Positions 1 through 6,052 are shown, counted from the first letter of the stretch. The stretch is DNA of 14,074 nucleotides from Candidatus Methanolliviera sp. GoM_oil (GCA_902158735.1 CABGHG010000029.1:1-14074); one strand, 5' to 3'. Notes: generated from the letters alone by a model not told the origin. Translations and numbers: made by a program.

Positions 1-2094
1 CTCAAGATTTTTAGGTAAATCGTAGTGGATTACAAAACGTATATTTGGCTTATCTATCCCCATCCCAAAGGCTATTGTCGCCACTATTATCTCAACATCG
101 TCTTTAGCAAATTTATCCTGATTTTTAGTCCTTAAATTAGAATCCAATCCTGCATGATAAGGTAAAGCACGATAACCCTCTTCTTGAAGTTTATTCGCTA
201 AACTTTCAGCGGATCTGCGGCTGTGACAATAAATTATCCCTGAATCCTTTTTGTGGTGCTCCAAATATTGAAGTAACTGATGATAGGCGTTATCTTTTGG
301 TTTAACTTGATAGAACAGGTTTTCTCGGTTGAAGCTCGCTTTATATATCTTTGGATTGGATAGATCTAACTGTGTTATGATATCCTCTTGCACCTTAGGG
401 ATGGCGGTTGCTGTCAGTGCAATTAAAGGAACTTGAGGAAAAATCTCTTTAAGCAATTTCAACTTGCGATATTCTGGTCTGAAGTCATGCCCCCATTCGG
501 AGATACAATGGGCTTCATCAACGGCGATCAAGCTGATATTTAAATGCTGTAAAAATGATAGAAAGTCTGGCATCATTATTCTTTCTGGAGCAACGTAAAG
601 AATGCTGATTCTGTTCTCCAACAATTCAGATTTTATGTGTTGTATCTCAGTATAACTCAATGAGCTGTTAATATATGCTGCGGCGATACCATTTGCTTTT
701 AAACCATCGACCTGGTCCTTCATTAAAGCAATGAGTGGCGAGACAACGATCGTTATACCATCCAGAAGGAGGGCTGGTAATTGATAGCATAAAGATTTGC
801 CGCCGCCAGTTGGCATTAAGACAAAGAGATCGTTTTTATTCAGGATATCTCTAATGATATCCTTCTGAAGAGGAAGAAATGAAGTATAACCAAAATATTT
901 TTGTAGCGATTGATATGCTAATTCCATGTTAACTTCATTTCCGCAAGTCTCCTCTTCATAATCCGGAAACGCATGTAAGCCGGAAATTTGAAGCCAGTGC
1001 AGACCTTTATAAATCCTTGCGAGTCCGACGCGGAGGAAAAGATCACTTTCATTCAATCTTTGTTGTAATTCCTTGCCTATAATACCTGTGCTTTTATGAT
1101 TCTTGATTCTCTGATCATCGCAGTATCTTCTAAATTTACAATCTGTGACCGGCAGGTTGTAACTCTCTCCACTCCTATCTGAAAATGTTATCCTGCATTC
1201 GTATCTTTCCTCTTCTTTCATCGAATATTTAACAGATAAAACTTCTTTTACCTTTATCGTTCCCGATGATCTATTTCCCTCTCCCGGATTTATATGCTTA
1301 TTCTCATGAATCTCCGCTCCAAATATCTCTTCAACCGACTCATCCAATATCTTCCGCAAGAAGGGTTTTCTTTCCCCTTCTGGGAGATCTTTTATCAATC
1401 TCGGTTTATGTTCTGTATCTATCTCCCAATCCTCCGTATGCGGCGGATTCGATAGATGGCGGATGAGATGAATTTCTACCACAGAGAAAGGTTTTATGAT
1501 CTGCCTATCACCATCGAAGAGATAATTCTCATTTATATCAGAATAAGGGATGACTGGTCTTATCTGATTGCCCTCTTCATCGATCCCAAATATACAGACT
1601 CCACCCCTGTGCATTCTGCTCAAATCGGTGATGGCCAATATTTTGACATTGGAAGTGGTATGATCAGGAACAGGAGCATCAGGAACAGAAGTATCAGAAA
1701 CAGAAGTATTAGAAACAGGGCTGGAAGCGATCCGTTTCACACGCACATACCATATATCCTTCAATTCTTTCTCTGCCCTCTTGATCTCGTCTTCTGCAAT
1801 CACGCCCTTCTCGATCAACGATCGAACCTTCTTGTCATCGACCGCAAGAACATCTTCCCATAATCCCTTCGGGTCAAGTATCGATCTTAAAGCAGATTCA
1901 TCCCAAATTATCTTTGGACTGTTCTTACGATACACGTATATATCATCTGCCAGAAGCTCATCCGTATTGTGAGAGTCAAACGTCGAAAGTAAATCTTCTC
2001 TAAGTTCGGATTTGCGCTTCCTAAGTTCATTTATCTTCGCTCTTACCTCATAAAATTCTTTTATCTTCTCTTTATCTTTAATATCTAAATTCAC
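1..2094 (-). CDS. RecQ-family DNA helicase with N-terminal DuOB-like extension (C-terminus beyond window)
   Basis: The frame is open without a stop from a GTG at 2094 to base 1, giving 698 residues; the C-terminus lies outside the window. Residues 390-698 are a RecQ-type superfamily 2 helicase core: Walker A with MPTGGGKSLCYQ (427-438), DEAHCISEWGHDFRP (526-540), ALTATA (559-564), the HAGL segment (647-650) and VATIAFGMGIDKP (671-683). The family unwinds DNA 3' to 5' using ATP. Residues 1-120 are charged and helical and I do not recognise them. A repetitive linker covers 126-145. Residues 148-375 resemble the dual OB-fold (DuOB) domain, with the opening ILAITDLSRMHRGGVCIFGI and a closing LARIYKG/LQISGLHAFPD segment. 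The GTG start overlaps the stop of the upstream DUF488 gene (GTGA) and has a good Shine-Dalgarno, so the helicase is translationally coupled to the DUF488 pair. Helicase identity is certain; the DuOB call is from recalled family features. Confidence 0.93.
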   Translation of the reverse strand, partial: MNLDIKDKEKIKEFYEVRAKINELRKRKSELREDLLSTFDSHNTDELLADDIYVYRKNSPKIIWDESALRSILDPKGLWEDVLAVDDKKVRSLIEKGVIAEDEIKRAEKELKDIWYVRVKRIASSPVSNTSVSDTSVPDAPVPDHTTSNVKILAITDLSRMHRGGVCIFGIDEEGNQIRPVIPYSDINENYLFDGDRQIIKPFSVVEIHLIRHLSNPPHTEDWEIDTEHKPRLIKDLPEGERKPFLRKILDESVEEIFGAEIHENKHINPGEGNRSSGTIKVKEVLSVKYSMKEEERYECRITFSDRSGESYNLPVTDCKFRRYCDDQRIKNHKSTGIIGKELQQRLNESDLFLRVGLARIYKGLHWLQISGLHAFPDYEEETCGNEVNMELAYQSLQKYFGYTSFLPLQKDIIRDILNKNDLFVLMPTGGGKSLCYQLPALLLDGITIVVSPLIALMKDQVDGLKANGIAAAYINSSLSYTEIQHIKSELLENRISILYVAPERIMMPDFLSFLQHLNISLIAVDEAHCISEWGHDFRPEYRKLKLLKEIFPQVPLIALTATAIPKVQEDIITQLDLSNPKIYKASFNRENLFYQVKPKDNAYHQLLQYLEHHKKDSGIIYCHSRRSAESLANKLQEEGYRALPYHAGLDSNLRTKNQDKFAKDDVEIIVATIAFGMGIDKPNIRFVIHYDLPKNLE
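1660..1719 (-). repeat. four 15-nt tandem units encoding a Pro/Ser/Asp linker
   Basis: Four imperfect 15-nt units in the helicase gene encode PVSNT, SVSDT, SVPDA and PVPDH (residues 126-145). They join the unrecognised N-terminal helical part to the DuOB-like domain and most simply act as a flexible, acidic interdomain linker. Unit number could vary between strains by slippage. Confidence 0.8.
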
Positions 2095-2522
2095 AGATGT
2101 ACCACCTCGACATCTTCCCAATGTTCTTTCAGATATTCGGCCAATAGTCGCCGATGGCAACGATCCGGCGTTGCTTCACTGCAAAGAAGACACGTTCTTT
2201 CTTTAAAAGATTTTTTGAGTTTCTTCAATATATCTCTTCTCTCGATCAATTTGATGTATTCTCTTTTGTAACTGTCCCAATCTTTACTCTTGTTGTATTG
2301 GTCCCTGATCTCCTTCGTCGGCGCGAGAAATTTGAGATGACGATATTCTATACCACATAATTCCCTCAAAAAATATTCCAGATCATCCCTCTTTGTAAAT
2401 CCGGCGAGCTGAGACGTATTGTTGAGTCTCACATCTATTACCCGTTCGATCTTGTTTCTCTTTAATATCTCGAAGAATCCTTCTGCACTTTTCTTGGTGA
2501 AACCAATTGTATATATCTCCAT
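2091..2522 (-). CDS. DUF488 family protein, short form
   Basis: A 143-residue protein opening with MEIYTIGFTKKS, the usual DUF488 N-terminus. It has the central DVRLNN segment (30-35) and the C-terminal signature C114-SEATPDR-C122-H123-R124. DUF488 has been grouped with the rhodanese/phosphatase fold and RapZ-C (recalled, not checked), where a conserved Cys/Arg pocket suggests phosphoryl-, glycosyl- or nucleotide-directed chemistry; the substrate is unknown. ATG at 2522 is preferred over the longer reading from 2654 because that extension is only the out-of-frame tail of the upstream gene. The start lies 2 nt after the upstream stop, and the stop overlaps the helicase start by 4 nt, so all three proteins should be made together. 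Confidence 0.9.
   Translation of the reverse strand: MEIYTIGFTKKSAEGFFEILKRNKIERVIDVRLNNTSQLAGFTKRDDLEYFLRELCGIEYRHLKFLAPTKEIRDQYNKSKDWDSYKREYIKLIERRDILKKLKKSFKERTCLLCSEATPDRCHRRLLAEYLKEHWEDVEVVHL
2102..2108 (-). promoter_or_regulatory. Shine-Dalgarno deciding the GTG start of the helicase gene
   Basis: On the minus strand GAGGTGG lies 7 nt before the GTG at 2094, inside the end of the short DUF488 gene. It matches the archaeal anti-Shine-Dalgarno well and supports the GTG as the start. Confidence 0.7.
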
Positions 2523-2524
2523 GT

Positions 2525-3082
2525 TCAAAATAGCTTTTTTTGGATTGTTTTCTTCTCTTTCTTCACTTCTTCCTTTCTCCCGTCTTTTCTTATATGAAGA
2601 ACGATGGCGTCTTTTTTTATCAAGCTCTGTGTGATCAAATAATGTCTGTGACACCTATAAGGATCTTCTTCGCTGCACATGACGGCGGTTCTCTTCTTAT
2701 CTGCAAGTTCAATCAACGCCGAGATACCTTCTTTATACCAGCTCTTCTCCATCACGTATTCATAGACAATCTTTCCGTTCTCGTAACACGCCATATCTCT
2801 CGGTCTTCCTCCGAGAACGTTTCCAGCATGTTCATCCTCCATGAAGATGTATTCGATTCCTGCAGATTTGATTCTCTCTTTTATATTTTTCATATTGAAT
2901 TGGGGGACATGTCTGCTGAATGGAACGCTCCTGACGTCTACCAAGACTTCAATTTCATTCTCTTTCAACAAGTCCAAAAACCTTTCAAGATCGAGGTTGC
3001 TGTGTCCGATCGTGTAGATGACCACGCGGTTTTGACTCTCCGAAGATCGCATTTTTTCGTCTTCTCCCCTCTCCGTTTCCAT
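2525..3082 (-). CDS. DUF488 family protein, long form with basic C-terminal tail
   Basis: A 185-residue protein with the classic DUF488 motifs: VIYTIGHSN (21-29), DVRSVPFSR (49-57) followed by VPQFN, and C136-SEEDPYR-C144-H145-R146. It is a paralogue of the downstream short DUF488 but has a distinct insert with GGRPRD (91-96) and a lysine-rich tail of about 20 residues ending QKKLF. ATG at 3082 is preceded by GGTGGG five nt upstream; M11 is an alternative. It is the first gene of the DUF488-DUF488-helicase unit, transcribed divergently from hisH. The two Cys positions and the Cys-His-Arg triad are intact, so it is probably active. The reaction is unknown; nucleic-acid-linked chemistry is inferred from the helicase neighbour. 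Confidence 0.9.
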   Translation of the reverse strand: METERGEDEKMRSSESQNRVVIYTIGHSNLDLERFLDLLKENEIEVLVDVRSVPFSRHVPQFNMKNIKERIKSAGIEYIFMEDEHAGNVLGGRPRDMACYENGKIVYEYVMEKSWYKEGISALIELADKKRTAVMCSEEDPYRCHRHYLITQSLIKKDAIVLHIRKDGRKEEVKKEKKTIQKKLF

Positions 3083-3093
3083 ATAAACCCACC

Positions 3094-3109
3094 GATCTTT
3101 TGAAAGATC
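3094..3109. promoter_or_regulatory. perfect 7-2-7 inverted repeat, possible operator
   Basis: GATCTTT, TG, AAAGATC forms a perfect 7-bp inverted repeat with a 2-nt centre. It covers the expected transcription start and early leader of the DUF488-helicase unit, about 16-31 nt downstream of its TATA box. A 2-nt loop makes a poor RNA hairpin, so a dimeric repressor site is the more natural reading. No regulator gene is adjacent. Confidence 0.4.
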
Positions 3110-3124
3110 AAAGACGATGGAGAA

Positions 3125-3134
3125 TTTTTATATG
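3125..3134. promoter_or_regulatory. bidirectional archaeal TATA-like core for hisH and the DUF488 operon
   Basis: The AT-rich core TTTTTATATG reads as TTTATATG on the plus strand and CATATAAAAA on the minus strand. With the usual 22-27 nt spacing, hisH would start near 3154 (about a 15-nt leader) and the DUF488 unit near 3105 (about a 23-nt leader). One core probably serves both directions of this 86-bp gap. The two transcription starts are predicted, not measured. Confidence 0.55.
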
Positions 3135-3168
3135 ATTGGTAATTAATTCTGATGCAGTGATATACGCG

Positions 3169-3786
3169 ATGGCAAAAAAGATAGCAATCATAGACTATGG
3201 TTTGGGGAACCTGAGAAGTATAAAAAAAGGATTTGAGAAGGTCGGCGCGGAACCTTTCATAACAAATGATGACAGATCGATAAAAGAGGCGGATGGAATC
3301 GTTTTACCCGGTGTTGGAGCATTCAAGAGTGCAATGGAGAAATTAGAGGGAAAAGAATCCATAATTTATGAATTAATCGATGATGGAAAACCAATTCTTG
3401 GAATATGTCTCGGGATGCAAATTTTGGTGAGAGAAAGCACGGAAGGAGGCCTTATCGATGGCTTAAAGATCATACCGGGAAGGGTGATAAAATTTGATGG
3501 GGAGGAGATGAAAGGTCTGAAGATACCTCATATGGGTTGGAATAATATCAAAATAAACGTTGAAGATCCTCTCTTTGAAGGAATGAAGAGAAATTATTTC
3601 TATTTTGTCCACTCTTACTATGTTCAGACGGATGAAAGATATGTGCTCGCGGAATCGGAGTACGGAAAGAAATTTGCCGCTTCTATATTCTACCCAGAGA
3701 AGAAGATATATGGAACGCAGTTTCACCCTGAAAAGAGTGGAGAAGATGGAATAAAAATTCTCTCTAACTTTTTGGAGATGTGCTGA
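3169..3786 (+). CDS. hisH: imidazole glycerol phosphate synthase, glutamine amidotransferase subunit HisH
   Basis: A 205-residue class I glutamine amidotransferase. HisH hydrolyses glutamine and channels ammonia to HisF, which makes imidazole glycerol phosphate and AICAR in histidine synthesis in the cytosol. The opening IAIIDYGLGNLRS (5-17), the oxyanion-strand motif LPGVGAF (46-52), the nucleophile elbow GICLGMQ with C80, and the H186/E188 pair in QFHPEKSG are all present. Length is normal. ATG at 3169 is preferred over a TTG at 3136, because translation from ATG begins at the conserved N-terminus and GTGAT lies 7 nt upstream. No hisF is nearby, so the histidine genes are dispersed. The next gene starts in a TGATG overlap, indicating cotranscription with an AIR-synthase-related protein. 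Confidence 0.96.
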   Translation: MAKKIAIIDYGLGNLRSIKKGFEKVGAEPFITNDDRSIKEADGIVLPGVGAFKSAMEKLEGKESIIYELIDDGKPILGICLGMQILVRESTEGGLIDGLKIIPGRVIKFDGEEMKGLKIPHMGWNNIKINVEDPLFEGMKRNYFYFVHSYYVQTDERYVLAESEYGKKFAASIFYPEKKIYGTQFHPEKSGEDGIKILSNFLEMC

Positions 3787-5102
3787 TGGATTTAGAGGGC
3801 TATACAAAGAATTTGACGAGAAAACGGGTGGATAGGAAAGAGATAAAGGAGAAGGTAGTGGAAAGGATCTTAGAGTTCAAAGATATTGGAAGAGAGAAGG
3901 CAGAGAAGTTGGCTGAGGCTATTCTAAATGAATCCGAGGCAACGTTAGATATAGAAGATGAATTTATCGGTTATGAGAAGTCGGGTGTGAATATGGGTGA
4001 ATTCGGCGTTGGTTCAAGGGGGATGGGAGATTTTTACGTCCATGAGAAGATATCCGAGGTGATAGGAAGAACATCGGCGGAGATAGATTCCACATTCTTA
4101 GATGATTCTGGTGCCGTGAGAGAGGATGGGTCATATATCGTCGTCAGCGTCGATGGTATGCACTCCCGTCTGAGCGATTTTCCCTTTCTGGCAGGATTTC
4201 ACGTGACGAGAGCCACCCTTCGGGATATATATGTGATGGGGGCAAGACCAATTGCTCTGTTATCTGATATACATCTGGCGGATGATGGGGACGTTACAAA
4301 GATATTCGATCATATTGCCGGGATCTCATCAGTATCCGAGGTGATGGGAGTTCCACTCATAACGGGCTCAACGCTCAGGATAGGTGGAGATATGGTGATA
4401 GGAGATAGGATGACGGGGTGTGTCGGAGCTGTCGGTATAGCAGAAGATTTAACCGCGAGAATAGATGCGAAGCCCGGAGATGTCATACTGATGACTGAAG
4501 GGGCTGGAGGTGGGACGATCTCAACTGCTGCACTATACTACGACGAAAGAGACGTTGTTACAGAGACGTTGAATGTAAAATTCTTAAAGGCGTGTGACGC
4601 GCTCATCGAGAGTGGAATTATCAAAAAAATTCACGCGATGACAGATATTACAAATGGCGGGTTAAGGGGCGATGCAAATGAGATAGCAAAGGTTGCAGGC
4701 GTTAAACTCGTCTTTTATGAGAAGAAGATACGGGATTTGGTAAATGAAAAGGTATTTGATCTGTTAGAAAGGCATAAGATCGATTATCTGGGTGTCTCTT
4801 TAGATTCTCTCCTCATAATATGCCCGGAAGATGCCGTCTTGGGAGTGAAAAAAGTTTTGAATGGAAAGATAAAGATCGATGAGATCGGACACGTCGAAGA
4901 GGGAGAGGGGAGCGAGATCGTTATAGATGAAGAAAGAGAAGAATTCGTGCCAAAATTTAGAGAATCCCCCTATACACCGGTAAAAAAGATCGTTGGGGAA
5001 TATTCAAAGAATTCGGATATGATGAGAGAGAAAGTTCGCATTGCCGCTGATAGAGCGATCAAAAAGAAAGAGAAGATGATTGGGATCTTAAGATCATTAT
5101 AG
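3786..5102 (+). CDS. AIR synthase-related (PurM/HypE-fold) protein
   Basis: A 438-residue protein of the superfamily that includes PurM, HypE, SelD, ThiL and PurL. These enzymes bind ATP at a dimer interface and activate an oxygen or carboxyl of a substrate. The first roughly 95 residues are a charged extension with GVGSRGMGDFYVHEKI (74-89). The N-terminal AIRS domain follows, with DDSGA (106-110), VSVDGMHS (120-127) and RATLRDIYVMGARPIALL (142-159). The TGSTLRIGGD stretch (193-202) and a C-terminal domain with DITNGGLRGDANEI (287-300) complete it. It resembles the archaeal HypE-related group I recall as COG1973, not true PurM or HypE; the substrate is unknown. ATG at 3786 overlaps the hisH stop by one base, with GGAG 8 nt upstream. 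The 3' end overlaps the convergent flavoprotein gene by 6 bp. Confidence 0.85.
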   Translation: MDLEGYTKNLTRKRVDRKEIKEKVVERILEFKDIGREKAEKLAEAILNESEATLDIEDEFIGYEKSGVNMGEFGVGSRGMGDFYVHEKISEVIGRTSAEIDSTFLDDSGAVREDGSYIVVSVDGMHSRLSDFPFLAGFHVTRATLRDIYVMGARPIALLSDIHLADDGDVTKIFDHIAGISSVSEVMGVPLITGSTLRIGGDMVIGDRMTGCVGAVGIAEDLTARIDAKPGDVILMTEGAGGGTISTAALYYDERDVVTETLNVKFLKACDALIESGIIKKIHAMTDITNGGLRGDANEIAKVAGVKLVFYEKKIRDLVNEKVFDLLERHKIDYLGVSLDSLLIICPEDAVLGVKKVLNGKIKIDEIGHVEEGEGSEIVIDEEREEFVPKFRESPYTPVKKIVGEYSKNSDMMREKVRIAADRAIKKKEKMIGILRSL

Positions 5103-5507
5103 AATCCTCTCTCCTGCCCCCACTTTCCCCATAGAGTCGTATATCTCCTCTATCTTGACTAAAACAGCCGCTTTTGCGGGGTATTTCTCACTTTTCTTCT
5201 TTATCCATGCTTTTGTCTCCTCGTATATTTCCCCTTCTTCGTATATCTTTACGCTTCCCTTCAATTGGTAGGATTTCTTCTTCTCTAGGTCATACAGAAC
5301 AAAAGCGAGCCTTGGATTCTTCTCCAAATTTTTCCTCGTCTTATTTAAGAAGTTATCTCCTATCAGAACCTCCTCATCACCATGCATCTTTATGAAACCC
5401 ACATATATCACATTTGGCACATCATCGCTGCAGGTGGATATCGGCACCTTTTTCTCGATAGCCTGTTTCTCCAACATCTCTTTTATCTCTTCTGGGACTT
5501 TTACCAT
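5097..5507 (-). CDS. pyridoxamine 5'-phosphate oxidase-like FMN-binding split-barrel protein
   Basis: A 136-residue single-domain protein of the pyridoxamine-phosphate-oxidase-like split-barrel superfamily. The pattern PNVIYVGFI (31-39), VLIGDNFLNKTRKNLEKNPRLAFVLYD (47-73) and a YQLKGSVKIY strand (80-89) is typical of small archaeal members that bind FMN, F420 or haem. True PdxH is longer, so vitamin B6 synthesis is unlikely. Family level is secure; cofactor and substrate are not. ATG at 5507 has a strong GGAGAT with 4 nt spacing. Directly upstream of that site an IS200/IS605-like element occupies the 5' leader, so its expression may depend on the element. C26, in the sequence STCSD, could be a redox or ligand residue. 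Confidence 0.82.
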   Translation of the reverse strand: MVKVPEEIKEMLEKQAIEKKVPISTCSDDVPNVIYVGFIKMHGDEEVLIGDNFLNKTRKNLEKNPRLAFVLYDLEKKKSYQLKGSVKIYEEGEIYEETKAWIKKKSEKYPAKAAVLVKIEEIYDSMGKVGAGERIL

Positions 5508-5511
5508 TTTT

Positions 5512-5517
5512 ATCTCC
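5512..5517 (-). promoter_or_regulatory. Shine-Dalgarno of the flavoprotein gene, abutting the mobile element
   Basis: GGAGAT four nt before the ATG at 5507. Only three bases (5518-5520) separate it from the GCCCAA outer stem of the element's end hairpin, so the insertion lies immediately upstream of the ribosome-binding site. Confidence 0.7.
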
Positions 5518-5520
5518 TTT

Positions 5521-5562
5521 GCCCAAGAAGACCCCTTCCGTGAGGGAGGGGATGAATTGGGC
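5521..5562 (-). repeat. end hairpin A (right-end-like, 3' side on the minus strand)
   Basis: Outer stem GCCCAA (5521-5526) pairs with TTGGGC (5557-5562). Inside, CCCCTTCC (5532-5539) pairs with GGGAGGGG (5544-5551) around a GTGA loop, with one T-G wobble. The GNRA tetraloop suggests a function as RNA as well as DNA. In TnpB-type elements this end would form the 3' scaffold of the guide RNA; that role is inferred here. Confidence 0.7.
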
Positions 5563-5662
5563 TTTGCTTTAACACATACATATTGCCTTTAAGGCCTCCT
5601 GTATGTCGGAGTAGGTCCTCTTCGGAGTCGTTGTCCTCATGAACCTTTGGTTTATGGGATGG

Positions 5663-5961
5663 GGAAATCTTCGATTTCCAACCATAAAGGCTTTTTACAT
5701 GCGAAAATGTTTCACAGCAAAATGTTTCATTTTGCGTGCACCAAATCGAAGATTTGATTGCATTTTCACGGCACGAAATCAAAGATTTCGTTGCATCTAA
5801 CTCACCGTCTTTAACCCCTTTCGGACTTTTAAAGTTAGACGACAGTTGTAGCAGATCTTTGATCTGCTGCTCGCAAATCTTCGATTTGCAATGCACGGGA
5901 CTAGAGGAGTATCCCGGGGTGTCATAACCTAAACAACTTCTGTTCAACATTTTTGTTGAAC
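5663..5961. repeat. array of seven tight palindromic hairpins
   Basis: Perfect stems of 6-8 bp with 3- or 4-nt loops. They are: 5663-5679 (GGAAATC/GATTTCC, loop TTC); 5717-5735 (GCAAAATG/CATTTTGC, TTT); 5742-5756 (CAAATC/GATTTG, GAA); 5773-5791 (ACGAAATC/GATTTCGT, AAA); 5850-5868 (AGCAGATC/GATCTGCT, TTT, extendable outward); 5873-5889 (GCAAATC/GATTTGC, TTC); 5942-5961 (GTTCAACA/TGTTGAAC, TTTT). Five of them share the inner ATC...GAT closing pairs while the outer bases differ in a compensated way. An 11-nt direct repeat AAAATGTTTCA occurs at 5704 and 5720. The function is unknown: DNA secondary structure for transposition, a structured RNA, or hairpin expansion. Confidence 0.75.
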
Positions 5962-5968
5962 CTCCTAA

Positions 5969-6016
5969 TCAACTAGGGACTTATTCAAGCCCCTTCCGTG
6001 AGGGAGGGGTAGTTGA
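5969..6016 (-). repeat. end hairpin B (left-end-like, 5' side on the minus strand)
   Basis: Outer stem TCAACTA (5969-5975) pairs with TAGTTGA (6010-6016). The inner hairpin at 5990-6009 is identical base for base to that of end A: CCCCTTCC, GTGA, GGGAGGGG. The inner part is therefore a direct repeat 458 bp from the first copy, while the outer stems are unrelated. This fits the left and right ends of an IS200/IS605-type element better than a simple duplication. Confidence 0.65.
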
Positions 6017-6052
6017 CCCTCGTGTATTATGTACCAGAATAGCTATTTACTA

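Larger units (their letters stand above)
5521..6016 (-). mobile_element. IS200/IS605-like non-autonomous element (MITE/PATE-like), no transposase
   Basis: A stretch of about 496 bp bounded by two copies of the same 20-nt hairpin, each inside a different outer stem. IS200/IS605 elements characteristically carry subterminal hairpins instead of terminal inverted repeats. Read on the minus strand, the end at 5521 gives CCCAATTCAT, the hairpin, then TCTTCTTGGGC. This resembles the 3' ends found after tnpB genes (recalled pattern), so I orient the element on the minus strand. No TnpA (HUH, catalytic Tyr) or TnpB (RuvC, zinc-finger) motifs are present in any frame. The interior has seven tight hairpins. 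The long minus-strand open frame here (5510-5950) shows no known motif and I do not call it a gene. Exact element ends are uncertain by several bases. Confidence 0.6.

Noticed and set aside
1266..1972. Plus-strand frames of 63-135 residues within the helicase gene
   Set aside because: The minus strand is open without interruption for 698 codons here with clear helicase motifs; the repetitive RNRSIRNRS peptide is the antisense of the tandem linker repeat.
2523..2654. 44-residue N-terminal extension of the short DUF488
   Set aside because: It is the out-of-frame overlap with the C-terminal coding part of the long DUF488; the conserved family start is the ATG at 2522.
3152..3160. ATG-CAG-TGA mini-frame in the hisH leader
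   Set aside because: It lies at or before the predicted transcription start and is too short to judge.
3136..3168. TTG start extending HisH by 11 residues
   Set aside because: It would begin inside the predicted promoter and adds nothing conserved; the ATG at 3169 has a suitable ribosome-binding site.
3780..3785. GTG start for the AIR-synthase-related protein
   Set aside because: It is possible but adds only two residues; the ATG at 3786 has better Shine-Dalgarno spacing and forms the common TGATG junction.
5510..5950. 146-codon minus-strand open frame inside the mobile element
   Set aside because: It runs through the hairpin array and one end hairpin, has no TnpA, TnpB or other recognisable motif, and its composition follows the palindromes. 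The openness is best explained by low stop density in these repeats.
5663..5961. CRISPR array interpretation of the repeated palindromes
   Set aside because: The units differ in sequence, are far shorter than CRISPR repeats, have irregular spacing, and no cas gene is present.
5521..6016. Retron-like or group II intron-like RNA
   Set aside because: There is no reverse transcriptase in the window and no domain V-like or msr/msd layout; the end hairpins match IS200/IS605 logic better.
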